64,000 bases of DNA, taken from positions 1 to 64,000 of the forward strand of contig JAQXCD010000034.1 in assembly GCA_029252045.1 (NCBI GenBank), written 5' to 3'. The stretch's first letter is position 1; every line of letters starts with the position of its first letter. This DNA is from Sulfitobacter sp. Its GTDB lineage: Bacteria > Pseudomonadota > Alphaproteobacteria > Rhodobacterales > Rhodobacteraceae. Positions 46,012 through 55,042 of this stretch are shown here, one piece after another. The position numbers were made by a program, and so were the translations under genes. The notes beneath the pieces are model-generated. The model ran no database searches. It was not told where the DNA came from and saw only the letters and a program-made list of their open reading frames with translations.

Positions 46012-49000
46012 TCTGCTTCTCCCCTTCTTTATCGTAGAACACCGGATCAACGATCCGCGCGCTGTAGGTTTTACCATCGGTACCGGGGAATTCCAGAACT
46101 TCGCCCATGCGGTCAGGCCCGTTGTGGACCAGACCCATAGCAATGCCCTTACCCAGCGTGGGTGAATGATAGGTAGAGGTCACGCGCCCGATCATATTGC
46201 GCTGGCCGTTCTCGTTCTTGCCCTCAGCCACGGCATAGGCACCGTCCGGCAGCGTGGAGCCATCAGTAGTCTCCAGCCCGACCAGTTTCCAGCGGTTCGG
46301 ATCAGCCATATGGCTGCGCAAATGCGCGCGCTTGCCCAAGTAGTCCTCTTTCTTCTTTGACAGGGCCCAGTGCAGGTTGAGGTCTTGCGGGATCACGGTG
46401 CCGTCACTCTCGTCACCGATCATGATAAAGCCCTTTTCGGCGCGCAGGATATGCAGGCATTCAGTGCCGTAAGGCATAACACCCAGATCGGCACCCACCG
46501 CCATCAGCGCATCCCAGAAGGCCTGCCCGTGGCTTGCATCAACTGCAATCTCGTAGGACAGCTCACCCGAGAAGGAGATGCGATAAACGCGAACGTTAAA
46601 CCCGCCAATCACACCGTCCGCCCAGTCCATAAAGCCCAGCGTTTCCTTGCTGACATCCATGCCGCCCAGCTTTTCCAATGCCTTACGGGCGTTGGGACCA
46701 ACCACAGCGATCTGGGCATATTGCTCGGTAACGTTGGCGACATAGACCTTCATGTCCCACCATTCGGTTTGCAGCCATTCTTCCATATGGGCATGGATAC
46801 GCTCGGCCCCGCCGGTGGTGGTGTGGCACAGCCATGTGTCTTCATCGATGCGCGCAACCACGCCATCGTCGATCAGGAAACCGTTGTCATTGCACATCAG
46901 CCCATAGCGGCATTTTCCCGGCTTCAGCGTGCTCATCATGTTGGTATACATCAGATCAAGGAAGGCACCTGCGTCCGGCCCTTTGACGATCAGCTTACCA
47001 AGGGTGGAGGCATCCAGCAGGCCCAGCTTCTCACGCGTGTTGGTCACTTCGCGCATGACGGCGTCATGGGTGTTCTCATCGCCGCGCTTGTAGGCGTAGG
47101 GGCGGCGCCATTGGCCGACAGGCTCCCACTCGGCACCGTTAGCATTGTGCCAGTCATACATCGGCGTGCGGCGGATCGGCTGGAACGCAGCATCGCGTGC
47201 CTCGCCGCCGATAGAGGCCATAGAGATCGGGTGATACGGCGGACGGAAGGTGGTGGTGCCAACCGCCGGAATCTCTTCACCCAATGCACCAGCTAGGGTC
47301 GCCAGACCGTTGATATTACTCAACTTACCTTGATCCGTCGCCATACCCAAAGTGGTGTAGCGTTTCGCATGCTCGACCGATACAAAACCCTCCTGAGCGG
47401 CAAGGCGCACGTCGGAGACTTTCACATCGTTCTGGTAATCCAGCCAAGCTTTCTCGCGCAGCTTGACCGCAGCGCCCTGTGGCATCAGCCAGACCGGCGC
47501 CATCGGTGCTTCATCCCGATGCTCAGCCTTGGACGCTTTTGCACCCTTCGGCAGTTTCAAACCCAGACACCGCAGCGTGCCATCGGCAGCGGCAAAGGCA
47601 TCATTGAGCGCATCATCCAGCTGGAACATGCCTGTGGCGGCCCCTGCCGTCGTGACGAATTGCGCACCATCCGCGCCCAGCGGGCCGCGATCTGGGTCAG
47701 GGCTGAAGCACGCGTTGGCCGTGTCCCATTTCAGCTTGCCGCCACAATGGGACCACAGGTGCACAACGGGGGACCAGCCCCCTGACATGGCCACCGCATC
47801 GCAGTTGATCTCTTCCAGCACCGCACCCTCGCCCGCTTGCGAACAGACAGACACCCCTGTGACACGCTTGACGCCCTGCACGGATGACACCGCGTGGCCC
47901 ATTAGGACACGGATGCCAAGCGCTTTGGCCTGCGTCATCACGGCGCTGTCTTGTGGCAGCACACGCGCGTCCAGAATGGCGGGCACGTCGAGGCCTGCGT
48001 GCTTGAGCGCGAAAGCAGTCAGGTAAGCATCGTCGTTGTTTGTGACAACAACCGTACGATCACCCACAGATACGCCAAAGTTCACAGCATAGTCGCGCAC
48101 CGCAGCGGCCAGCATAACACCAGGGATGTCATTGCCGGCAAAGCTCAGCGGGCGCTCGATCGCACCGGTTGCCGTGATGATATGACCTGCGCGCACACGC
48201 CACAGACGGTGACGCGGGCCTGCCATTTCGGGGGCGTGGTCGGTCAGTTGCTCATAGCCCAGCACATAGCCGTGGTCGTAAACACCAGCGGCCATTGTAC
48301 GGGTGCGCAGGGTGACGTTCTCCATCACCGACAGTTCCGCTACGGTGGCGTCGATCCAGTCTTGCGCGGGCTTGCCGTCAATGTCGCCGCCATCAACGGG
48401 CGTACGGCCGCCCCAATGGGCGGTCTGTTCCATCAGCATCACACGCGCGCCGGACAGGGCCGCTGTGCGTGCAGCCTCAAGTCCCGCCACACCGCCACCA
48501 ACAACCAGAACATCGCAGAAGCTGTAGAAATGCTCGTATGTATCGACATCGCGCGACTTTGGCGCGCGGCCCAAACCCGCGGAATGGCGGATGATCGGCT
48601 CATACACATGTTTCCACAAAGGGCGCGGATGGATAAACATTTTGTAGTAGAAACCCGCAGGAAGGAAGCGGGAGAGATATTTGTTGATAGCGCCTACATC
48701 GAATTCAAGGCTGGGCCAGTGGTTCTGGCTCTGCGCTGTGAGGCCGTCGAACAGCTCGGTTGTGGTGACGCGCGCGTTGGGCTCGAACGTGCCGTCCTCG
48801 CCGAGGTTCACAAGGCCGTTGGGCTCTTCGGGGCCCGCGGCCACAATGCCGCGCGGGCGGTGATATTTGAACGAACGGCCAACCAGCATCTGGTCATTAG
48901 CCAACAACGCAGAGGCGAGTGTATCCCCTTCAAAGCCGTCCATGTGCTTGCCGTTAAAGCGGAACTTCACCGCGCGTGATTTGTTGACCAGACGGCCACC

Positions 49001-49021
49001 TGTGGCGAGACGTGTGCTCAT
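46004..49021 (-). CDS. soxA: sarcosine oxidase subunit alpha
   Basis: The 1005-residue alpha subunit carries an N-terminal ferredoxin-like [2Fe-2S]-type fold remnant (FRFNGKHMDGFEGDTLASALLAN), a dinucleotide-binding domain (CDVLVVGGGVAGLEAARTAALSG) for NAD, and a C-terminal aminomethyltransferase-like folate domain with RISFSGELSYEIAVDA and GTECLHILRAEKGFIMIGDE. It is the largest gene in the operon, 64 bases after soxD. CAGGAGCCC precedes the start. Confidence 0.97.
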   Translation of the reverse strand: MSTRLATGGRLVNKSRAVKFRFNGKHMDGFEGDTLASALLANDQMLVGRSFKYHRPRGIVAAGPEEPNGLVNLGEDGTFEPNARVTTTELFDGLTAQSQNHWPSLEFDVGAINKYLSRFLPAGFYYKMFIHPRPLWKHVYEPIIRHSAGLGRAPKSRDVDTYEHFYSFCDVLVVGGGVAGLEAARTAALSGARVMLMEQTAHWGGRTPVDGGDIDGKPAQDWIDATVAELSVMENVTLRTRTMAAGVYDHGYVLGYEQLTDHAPEMAGPRHRLWRVRAGHIITATGAIERPLSFAGNDIPGVMLAAAVRDYAVNFGVSVGDRTVVVTNNDDAYLTAFALKHAGLDVPAILDARVLPQDSAVMTQAKALGIRVLMGHAVSSVQGVKRVTGVSVCSQAGEGAVLEEINCDAVAMSGGWSPVVHLWSHCGGKLKWDTANACFSPDPDRGPLGADGAQFVTTAGAATGMFQLDDALNDAFAAADGTLRCLGLKLPKGAKASKAEHRDEAPMAPVWLMPQGAAVKLREKAWLDYQNDVKVSDVRLAAQEGFVSVEHAKRYTTLGMATDQGKLSNINGLATLAGALGEEIPAVGTTTFRPPYHPISMASIGGEARDAAFQPIRRTPMYDWHNANGAEWEPVGQWRRPYAYKRGDENTHDAVMREVTNTREKLGLLDASTLGKLIVKGPDAGAFLDLMYTNMMSTLKPGKCRYGLMCNDNGFLIDDGVVARIDEDTWLCHTTTGGAERIHAHMEEWLQTEWWDMKVYVANVTEQYAQIAVVGPNARKALEKLGGMDVSKETLGFMDWADGVIGGFNVRVYRISFSGELSYEIAVDASHGQAFWDALMAVGADLGVMPYGTECLHILRAEKGFIMIGDESDGTVIPQDLNLHWALSKKKEDYLGKRAHLRSHMADPNRWKLVGLETTDGSTLPDGAYAVAEGKNENGQRNMIGRVTSTYHSPTLGKGIAMGLVHNGPDRMGEVLEFPGTDGKTYSARIVDPVFYDKEGEKQNV

Positions 49022-49085
49022 GTTGTGGGCTCCTGCGCGAGGTGAGAGGACGGGATGAGTTTAGGGGCACAATAAAGAAGCGGCA

Positions 49086-49409
49086 TCAGGAGGGGGTTCT
49101 CCATCCGGGGCGTTTTGCGTCGATTTGGGCAAGCAGCTCTTCGGGTGGCGCGTAGGTTTGGGCGCTGTAGGTGCCGAAAACTTCGAGCGTCATCGTGCAA
49201 CGCGCCATGTGGAACCACTTGCCGCAGCCGTTCTGGTGACGCCAGCGCTCAAAGTGCACACCCTTGGGGTTTTTGCGCATGAACAGATAGGTTTCCATCT
49301 GGTCATCGGAGCTGTCCGCCGCGTGGCGGGTGATGTGCGCTTCGCCATGGGCGTGGAATTCGGTTTCTTCTGCGGTGATGCCGCAGTTGGGGCAGGAAAC
49401 GATCAGCAT
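49086..49409 (-). CDS. soxD: sarcosine oxidase subunit delta
   Basis: The 107-residue delta subunit binds zinc and stabilises the tetramer. It shows CPNCGITAEETEFHAHGEAHITR, then RHQNGCGKWFHMARC with the further Cys ligand. The ATG at 49407-49409 has GGAG eight bases ahead; the longer frame is not conserved. A 250-base gap separates it from soxB, larger than is usual. Confidence 0.95.
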   Translation of the reverse strand: MLIVSCPNCGITAEETEFHAHGEAHITRHAADSSDDQMETYLFMRKNPKGVHFERWRHQNGCGKWFHMARCTMTLEVFGTYSAQTYAPPEELLAQIDAKRPGWRTPS

Positions 49410-49459
49410 GTCAGTGCTCCATCCTTGCAAAAGTGAGTGTGTGATCCCATCTTGAAGCT

Positions 49460-49654
49460 ATGGAATGGCTTTTTATCATTATCGGTTTGCTCACCATCGT
49501 TACTGTTGCAATTGCGATTTACGAAGGGAAGCAAAAGCGCACGCTGTTGGCGCATGATCTGAACCTGCGTGCGCGGGGCGATGCGCATAGCTACGCCCCG
49601 CGGGTGCAGGCAGAGGATGCCACCCTTCACAGAATTAACAGTCTGGATCGCTGA
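49460..49654 (+). CDS. possible small single-pass membrane protein, antisense within the sox operon
   Basis: A 64-codon frame on the plus strand lies in the soxB-soxD gap. It starts MEWLFIIIGLLTIVTVAIAIYEG, a good membrane helix, followed by a charged tail KQKRTLLAHDLNLRAR. The ribosome site is weak (TTGAAGCT). The helix-then-basic-tail layout looks like real coding sequence, and the minus strand here has only a poor frame. No family is recognised. Confidence 0.45.
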   Translation: MEWLFIIIGLLTIVTVAIAIYEGKQKRTLLAHDLNLRARGDAHSYAPRVQAEDATLHRINSLDR

Positions 49655-49659
49655 CAGCA

Positions 49660-50904
49660 TCAGTGGGCCACTCCTGCCGCAACAGACTCGTCGATAAAGC
49701 GGCCTTGGGTGAAACGGTCCAGCCCGAAGGCATCCGTGAGCGGTGAGCGGCCTTTGGCCATAAGCTCGGCCATGGCCCAGCCGGAACCGGGTATGGCTTT
49801 GAAACCGCCTGTGCCCCAGCCGCAGTTGATAAAGATGCCATCGACGGGCGTTCTGCTCAGGATCGGCGAACGGTCACCCGTCACATCCACGATGCCGCCC
49901 CATTGGCGCAGCATTTTGAGGCGGGAGACCATCGGGAAGGTCTCGATCAGGGCGCGCACGGTTTCCTCAATGTGGTGGAAGCTGCCGCGCTGGGTGTAGT
50001 TGTTATAGCCGTCGGTGCCGCCACCGATGACCATCTCGCCTTTATCAGACTGGCTCATGTAGCCGTGGACCGTATTGGCCATCACAACCACATCCATACA
50101 GGGCTTGATCGGCTCGGACACCAGCGCCTGCAGCGCTACAGATTCAATCGGCAGACGAAAGCCCGCCATATCAGCGAGGTGACCGGAGTGGCCCGCGACC
50201 ACCATACCCAGTTTATCACAGCCGATATCGCCTTTGGTTGTCGATACGCCCACAACCTTGCCGCCTTCGGAGCGGATGCCGGTGACTTCGCATTGCTGGA
50301 TCACGTCCATCCCCATGTCGGAACACGCACGGGCATAGCCCCATGCCACCGCATCGTGACGGGCCGTGCCGCCGCGGGCCTGCCACAAACCGCCAAGCAC
50401 AGGATAGCGCGGACCAGCCAGATTGATGATCGGGACCAGCTGTTTGACCTTTTCGGGGCTGATGAATTCGGTCTTCACGCCCTGCAACATATTGGCATGG
50501 GCCGTGCGCTTGTATCCGCGCACTTCATGTTCTGTTTGTGCAAGCATGATGACGCCGCGTGGGGAGAACATCACGTTATAGTTGAGATCCTGCGACATCG
50601 TCTCGTAGAGCGAGCGCGCCTTTTCATAGATCGCGGCAGAGGGATCCTGCAAATAGTTGGAGCGGATGATGGTTGTGTTGCGGCCTGTGTTGCCGCCGCC
50701 CAGCCAACCTTTTTCAAGAATGGCTACATTGGTGATGCCGAAATTTTTGCCGAGATAATACGCCGTCGCAAGGCCGTGCCCCCCTGCCCCGATGATGATT
50801 GCATCATAGCGCTTCTTCGGGGCGGCGTCGCGCCATGCACGGGTCCAGCCGGTATGGTGGCGCATCGCTTCGCGGGCCACGGCAAATACGGAGTATTTTT
50901 TCAT
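49660..50904 (-). CDS. soxB: sarcosine oxidase subunit beta
   Basis: The beta subunit (414 residues) holds noncovalent FAD and covalent FMN and oxidises sarcosine. The FAD motif is YDAIIIGAGGHGLATAYYLG near residues 33-52. GWLGGGNTGRNTTIIRSNYL contains the conserved Arg-Ser region, and the C-terminal NCGWGTGGFKAIPGSG is typical. The ATG at 50902-50904 follows AGGGAAA; an in-frame ATG at 50922 is less fitting. The spacer of 236 bases to ccmI, which lies divergently, holds the probable operon promoter; no clear operator was seen in it. Confidence 0.97.
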   Translation of the reverse strand: MKKYSVFAVAREAMRHHTGWTRAWRDAAPKKRYDAIIIGAGGHGLATAYYLGKNFGITNVAILEKGWLGGGNTGRNTTIIRSNYLQDPSAAIYEKARSLYETMSQDLNYNVMFSPRGVIMLAQTEHEVRGYKRTAHANMLQGVKTEFISPEKVKQLVPIINLAGPRYPVLGGLWQARGGTARHDAVAWGYARACSDMGMDVIQQCEVTGIRSEGGKVVGVSTTKGDIGCDKLGMVVAGHSGHLADMAGFRLPIESVALQALVSEPIKPCMDVVVMANTVHGYMSQSDKGEMVIGGGTDGYNNYTQRGSFHHIEETVRALIETFPMVSRLKMLRQWGGIVDVTGDRSPILSRTPVDGIFINCGWGTGGFKAIPGSGWAMAELMAKGRSPLTDAFGLDRFTQGRFIDESVAAGVAH

Positions 50905-51140
50905 CGCTGGTTTCCCTGACATAGAAATGGTGTGGATTCGGACCCAATGATCCGCTTGCGTTCTTCATGGGGGAGTGGCCGGAAAAGTGGATACTCCGCG
51001 CGGCACTCTTTACCGTTTTTACGACATCGGCCGCAAGCAGTGTCAGATCGGGGCGGTCTATTCGTCGCGGGGGGGCATTGTGCCCTTTTGTGTCGGGCTT
51101 GTGCGTATTACACCATCGGCAGATATGGAGTTTTTGGCCG

Positions 51141-52370
51141 ATGCTGAGTTTCTGGATTCTTGCGGCACTGATCACCCTGACGGTTGTCGCCATTTTGGCG
51201 CGCGCCATCATGCGCGGCGGCGCCGCCGAGGTGGAATCGCGCGCTGCATCGGATGTGGCGGTCTATCGCGCCCAGTTGGAGGAAGTGGACCGCGACGTGG
51301 CCCGCGGCGTGATCGAGACCGCAGATGCCGAACGGGTGCATGCAGAAATCGCGCGACGCCTGATTGCAGCAGACAAAGCACAAGCCGCCGAAAAGGGACG
51401 GACAGGAACAGCGCCTGCGACAGTAGCTTTGGGAATTGTCATTGTGGCCTTATTGGGCAGCGTTGCCAGCTATTGGTGGCTGGGCGCGCCCGGCTATGGC
51501 GATATGGCGCTGAAGGACCGGATTGCATTTGCCGAAGAGGTTCGCGTCACGCGCCCCAAGCAGGACGTCGCCGAAGCCTCCCTGCCGCCCTTTGTCGAAC
51601 CCGTTGACATGGACCCGCGTTATCTGCAGCTGCTGAACCAGCTGCGCGATACCGTGGCCAAGCGGCCGGACGATGTGCAAGGACATGTATTGCTGGCCCA
51701 GCAGGAGCGCAGGATCGGGAATTTCATAGCAGCGAAAGATGCACAGATGCAGTTGCTCACCCTGAAAGGGAATGCAGTTACGGCACAGGATCTGGCCGAT
51801 CTGGGAAAAATGCAGGTTCTGGCGGCGGGGGGCTATGTCTCGCCGGAGGCAGAGATGAGCCTGCGGGCGGCATTGGCCCAAGAGCCGGGCAATGGCGTCG
51901 GGCGCTATTATCTGGGCTTGATGCTGGCGCAGACAGGCAGACCGGATCAGGCGTTTCGCATCTGGGACGGGCTGCTGCGCGCAGGCCCTGAGGATGCGGC
52001 ATGGATACCGCCTATTCTGGAACAGATCGAAAGTCTGGCCCAACTGGCGGGTGTGAAATATTCGATCCCCGATATCGGGGACAATTCAGAGCGCGGGCCC
52101 ACAGCGCAGGACATCGAGAACGCCCAGGATATGACCCCTGCGGAGCGGATGGACATGATCCGCTCCATGGTTGCAGGCCTGTCCGAGCGGCTTGCAACCG
52201 ACGGCGGCCCGGCCCGTGACTGGGCGCGGCTGATTTCATCTTTGGGTGTGCTGGGTGAACAACAGCGCGCGGCAGCTATCCACGCCAATGCAATTGAGGT
52301 ATTCGCCGATGACAAGGATGCGCTGGAACTGATCAACGCGGCAGGTCGCAAGGCGGGGGTGATCGATTGA
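51141..52370 (+). CDS. ccmI: cytochrome c biogenesis protein CcmI
   Basis: CcmI binds apocytochrome c and presents it to the haem ligation complex. The 409-residue protein has an N-terminal helix (FWILAALITLTVVAILARAIM), a leucine-zipper-like cytosolic loop, a second helix (ATVALGIVIVALLGSVASYWWL) and a periplasmic TPR domain with RPDDVQGHVLLAQQERRIGNF and AALAQEPGNGVGRYYLGLMLAQTGRPDQAF. The start at 51141 has GGAG eleven bases ahead; an upstream extension lacks conserved sequence. It is apart from the ccmABCDG group. Confidence 0.92.
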   Translation: MLSFWILAALITLTVVAILARAIMRGGAAEVESRAASDVAVYRAQLEEVDRDVARGVIETADAERVHAEIARRLIAADKAQAAEKGRTGTAPATVALGIVIVALLGSVASYWWLGAPGYGDMALKDRIAFAEEVRVTRPKQDVAEASLPPFVEPVDMDPRYLQLLNQLRDTVAKRPDDVQGHVLLAQQERRIGNFIAAKDAQMQLLTLKGNAVTAQDLADLGKMQVLAAGGYVSPEAEMSLRAALAQEPGNGVGRYYLGLMLAQTGRPDQAFRIWDGLLRAGPEDAAWIPPILEQIESLAQLAGVKYSIPDIGDNSERGPTAQDIENAQDMTPAERMDMIRSMVAGLSERLATDGGPARDWARLISSLGVLGEQQRAAAIHANAIEVFADDKDALELINAAGRKAGVID

Positions 52371-52852
52371 TACATGAACGGATCGAGGATTTCGCCGCTG
52401 CCCTGCCCGCTATGCGGGCGCTCATCGGGCTTGATCTGGGTGAAAAGACCATCGGCGTTGCCGTTACCGACAGTTTTTTGTCAGTCGCCACACCGTTGGA
52501 AACGGTAAAGCGCAAGAAATTCGGGCTGGATGCCGCACGTCTGGGAGAGATCATTGCGGGCCGCACCATTGGCGGTTTGATTTTGGGTCTGCCCTTTAAC
52601 ATGGACGGCTCGGAAGGGCCGCGGTGCCAATCCACAAGGGCCTTCGCCCGCAACTTTGACCGGCTGCACCCCGAGTTGCCCATCGGCTATTGGGATGAGC
52701 GCTTGTCGACCGTCGCTGCGGAAAGAGCGTTGCTGGAGGCGGATACGTCACGCAAACGTCGCGCAGAGGTCATTGATCACGTCGCCGCCAGTTATATCTT
52801 GCAAGGTGTGTTGGACAGGTTGCGCGTGTTGCGCGCCCAATCGGAGGCCTAG
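52367..52852 (+). CDS. ruvX: Holliday junction resolvase-like RuvX/YqgF
   Basis: RuvX (YqgF) has an RNase H-like fold and acts in 16S rRNA end processing and possibly on recombination junctions. Of 161 residues the active-site acids are in LIGLDLGEKTIGVAV, LGLPFNMDGSEG, YWDERLST and AEVIDHVAASYIL. The start is a TTG whose last bases overlap the ccmI stop (TTGA). The next in-frame ATG is at 52412, which would remove 15 residues that seem to be conserved in relatives. Confidence 0.93.
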   Translation: MIHERIEDFAAALPAMRALIGLDLGEKTIGVAVTDSFLSVATPLETVKRKKFGLDAARLGEIIAGRTIGGLILGLPFNMDGSEGPRCQSTRAFARNFDRLHPELPIGYWDERLSTVAAERALLEADTSRKRRAEVIDHVAASYILQGVLDRLRVLRAQSEA

Positions 52853-52855
52853 GCC

Positions 52856-53092
52856 ATGACGGACGAGATTTGGAAGCGCGCCGAGGTTGAAAGCCCCTGC
52901 ATCAAGATTTGTGTGATTCATCCCGAAAGCCGTCTGTGCACCGGCTGCCTGCGTTCGATTGATGAAATCGGCGCGTGGTCACGGATGACGCCGGAGGTAC
53001 GGCGTGCCGTGATGGATGATTTGCCCTCGCGGGCGGGCGCCTTTTCCAAGCGCCGTGGCGGACGTGCAGCGCGACTGGCACGCGAAACGTAA
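52856..53092 (+). CDS. DUF1289 domain protein
   Basis: This 78-residue protein has the DUF1289 Cys cluster: SPCIKICVIHPESRLCTGCLRS, followed by EIGAWSRMTPEVRRAVMDDL and a basic tail. The four Cys could bind zinc or an Fe-S cluster. It starts 3 bases after ruvX, so ccmI-ruvX-DUF1289 is one likely transcript. The family function is not known. Confidence 0.9.
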   Translation: MTDEIWKRAEVESPCIKICVIHPESRLCTGCLRSIDEIGAWSRMTPEVRRAVMDDLPSRAGAFSKRRGGRAARLARET

Positions 53093-53101
53093 TATCTGGA
53101 A

Positions 53102-53326
53102 TCAGTTGTTGGCGAAGATACCGTAACGGGCGGTTGCTGCACGGCTGTGCTGCGCGCGCGCTGGGTGGACAACATTCGACACCCCTGCGTCATTGGCGGC
53201 CACAAGCGCCTCACCGCGTGCAAAATCACGGCACGGCATGTTCAGCGACGGATATTGCGCCGCACCGCTTTGCGCTGCGTTGTGATAGGCCACACGGCCA
53301 AATGGTCCTGTAATGATCTGTTTCAT
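53102..53326 (-). CDS. small protein of unknown function
   Basis: A 74-residue frame starts MKQIITGPFGRVAYHNAAQSG and ends RYGIFANN. The start context GAGGGCAGGC directly before ATG is a good ribosome site. There is no signal peptide, membrane segment or known motif. It converges with the DUF1289 gene with a 9-base gap. The reading looks more protein-like than its antisense, and I judge it probably real. Confidence 0.5.
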   Translation of the reverse strand: MKQIITGPFGRVAYHNAAQSGAAQYPSLNMPCRDFARGEALVAANDAGVSNVVHPARAQHSRAATARYGIFANN

Positions 53327-53444
53327 TGCCTGCCCTCTTGCTAAATAATGCTCCTCTGACGGGAGCGTATCTTGAGCCTACATCCCATTCGTGTCAGGCA
53401 ACAATAAGGCAATTTAAAGATAATTGTTTGCAGCGGCGAAACTG

Positions 53445-54293
53445 TTACATCTGTTCCAGCCGCAAAAGCCCCGCCCCCAGCAGGATGACAACCACGGCAA
53501 TCACCTTTGAGCGGTCCAGTCGTTCTTTGAACACCAGCACGCCGATCAGCACTGCAAAGACGATACTTGTCTCGCGCAGCGCGGTGACCAGCGCAATAGG
53601 CGTTTGGGTAAAGGCCCAGATCACAATCGCATAAGCCGCGAAGGAGGCCGTGCCCCCGATGACAAAGGTCCGCTTTGCTGTTTTGGCCATTGTGGTCAGC
53701 ACACCCGGATGACGGATGCGCATGTAGATGGTAAACAGCACCGCATTGCCATAGCCGAGCCACGCGTAGAACCCTACCGGACTGCCAGACACCCGCGCGC
53801 CATATCCGTCGATCAATGAATAGGACGCGATGAAACAGCCCGTGATCAAGGCCAGCCGCACGGCCTCGGTGTTGCGCACGCCATCCGCGCCGCGCAGCAA
53901 CGCCATGCTCATCAATCCTGTGGCGATCAGGGCAATGGCCAGCATTTCAGGCAGCGCCAACTGCTCGCCCAGAACCAGAACCGACACGGTCGTCACCACC
54001 AGCGGCGCAAGCCCCCGCGCAATCGGGTAGACTTGGCTCAGGTCGCCCTTGGTATAGGCTCCCAGCAAAAACACTTGATAACCCAGATGGGCAAAGATAC
54101 CGGCGATCAACCACGGCAGGCTGGCAAGGGTGGGTGTCGGCACAAATAGCAGGGCAATCGCTGCGGGGGGCAGATGCCCCAACATCACCGCAGACATGTT
54201 CACGCGCTTGTCCGCGCCGCCCTTCACCATCGCATTCCACGAGGCATGCAGGAGTGCTGCGGCCAGAACCGCCAGAAAAACGCCGCCCGTCAT
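53445..54293 (-). CDS. DMT (EamA) family transporter
   Basis: The 282-residue protein has ten membrane helices in two EamA repeats, with AAALLHASWNAMVKGGADKR at the start and AGIFAHLGYQVFLLGAYTKGDLSQVYPIARGLAPLVV before the middle. Members export amino acids, nucleosides or metabolites; the substrate is unknown. Its ATG at 54291-54293 overlaps the stop of the upstream gene by four bases, so it is coupled to the dioxygenase-like gene. Confidence 0.9.
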   Translation of the reverse strand: MTGGVFLAVLAAALLHASWNAMVKGGADKRVNMSAVMLGHLPPAAIALLFVPTPTLASLPWLIAGIFAHLGYQVFLLGAYTKGDLSQVYPIARGLAPLVVTTVSVLVLGEQLALPEMLAIALIATGLMSMALLRGADGVRNTEAVRLALITGCFIASYSLIDGYGARVSGSPVGFYAWLGYGNAVLFTIYMRIRHPGVLTTMAKTAKRTFVIGGTASFAAYAIVIWAFTQTPIALVTALRETSIVFAVLIGVLVFKERLDRSKVIAVVVILLGAGLLRLEQM

Positions 54294-55042
54294 GGCGTTG
54301 CCAACCAATCGGACGCACCGCCGCGACATTCGGGTCGGAAAAACGCAATCATGCGGCCCTCGCCCGCCGGATCAACCTCATCTGCCCATGGCTGGGTGCC
54401 GTGCAGCACAAAAGGGTGCAGCAGCGCACTCTGCCCCGGTTTCAGGTGCAAAGGTATTTGTTCGCACGCCTCAAAGGCCCGTTTGCGGGCGGCGGCGTAA
54501 ACATCTGTGATATCGGTCGTAGCAGGGTCGCGGCCCTCTAATGCCCCGCGCAGCGCGTCTTGCATAATCCGCTGACTGCCGCGCCAGACGACTGTGGGTG
54601 ATGCCGCTACATCCGTAAGAGGCAGCGACAAGATATAGGCGTGGAACTCTTGCGCGAACCGCCGACGCTGCGGCCCTACTGGTAACAACCCGTCGACATG
54701 CGCCGCGGCACGCATCAGGCGGAAACGGTGGTTTGCGTCACTCTCGCCCGCGTCCTGTTTCGGATAGCCCTGATAGATGATGGACAGTTGTGCGGGATGC
54801 AGCGGCAGATCAGGGACATGGGACTGCCACGGCCCCGCCAAAGGCACCCCGCCAATACTGCCATCAGTGGCGTTAGGAAGCGCATCGACCCCCACAAACC
54901 ACGTCTGCCCGTGACGCAGATTTCCGGGTCCACGCATCGCGGGCTGTGCGGCAACATCGCGCGCGGCGGCTAAAGCAGCTTTCGCCCAATCTGCCGTCCG
55001 GCGATCATACTCAAAGACACAAAACCCGTCAGGGCCGGTCAC
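54290..55042 (-). CDS. Fe(II)/2-oxoglutarate dioxygenase-like protein (phytanoyl-CoA dioxygenase type)
   Basis: The 250-residue protein has the residue pattern of a jelly-roll oxygenase: a His-x-Asp in AAAHVDGLLPVG, a distal His in LLHPFVLHGTQPW and, about 20 residues later, an Arg in EGRMIAFFRPE that would bind 2-oxoglutarate. The overall family is not one I can name with certainty. It is coupled by four-base overlaps to the TSUP permease gene upstream and the DMT permease gene downstream, so its substrate or product may be moved by one of them. Confidence 0.6.
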   Translation of the reverse strand: MTGPDGFCVFEYDRRTADWAKAALAAARDVAAQPAMRGPGNLRHGQTWFVGVDALPNATDGSIGGVPLAGPWQSHVPDLPLHPAQLSIIYQGYPKQDAGESDANHRFRLMRAAAHVDGLLPVGPQRRRFAQEFHAYILSLPLTDVAASPTVVWRGSQRIMQDALRGALEGRDPATTDITDVYAAARKRAFEACEQIPLHLKPGQSALLHPFVLHGTQPWADEVDPAGEGRMIAFFRPECRGGASDWLATP

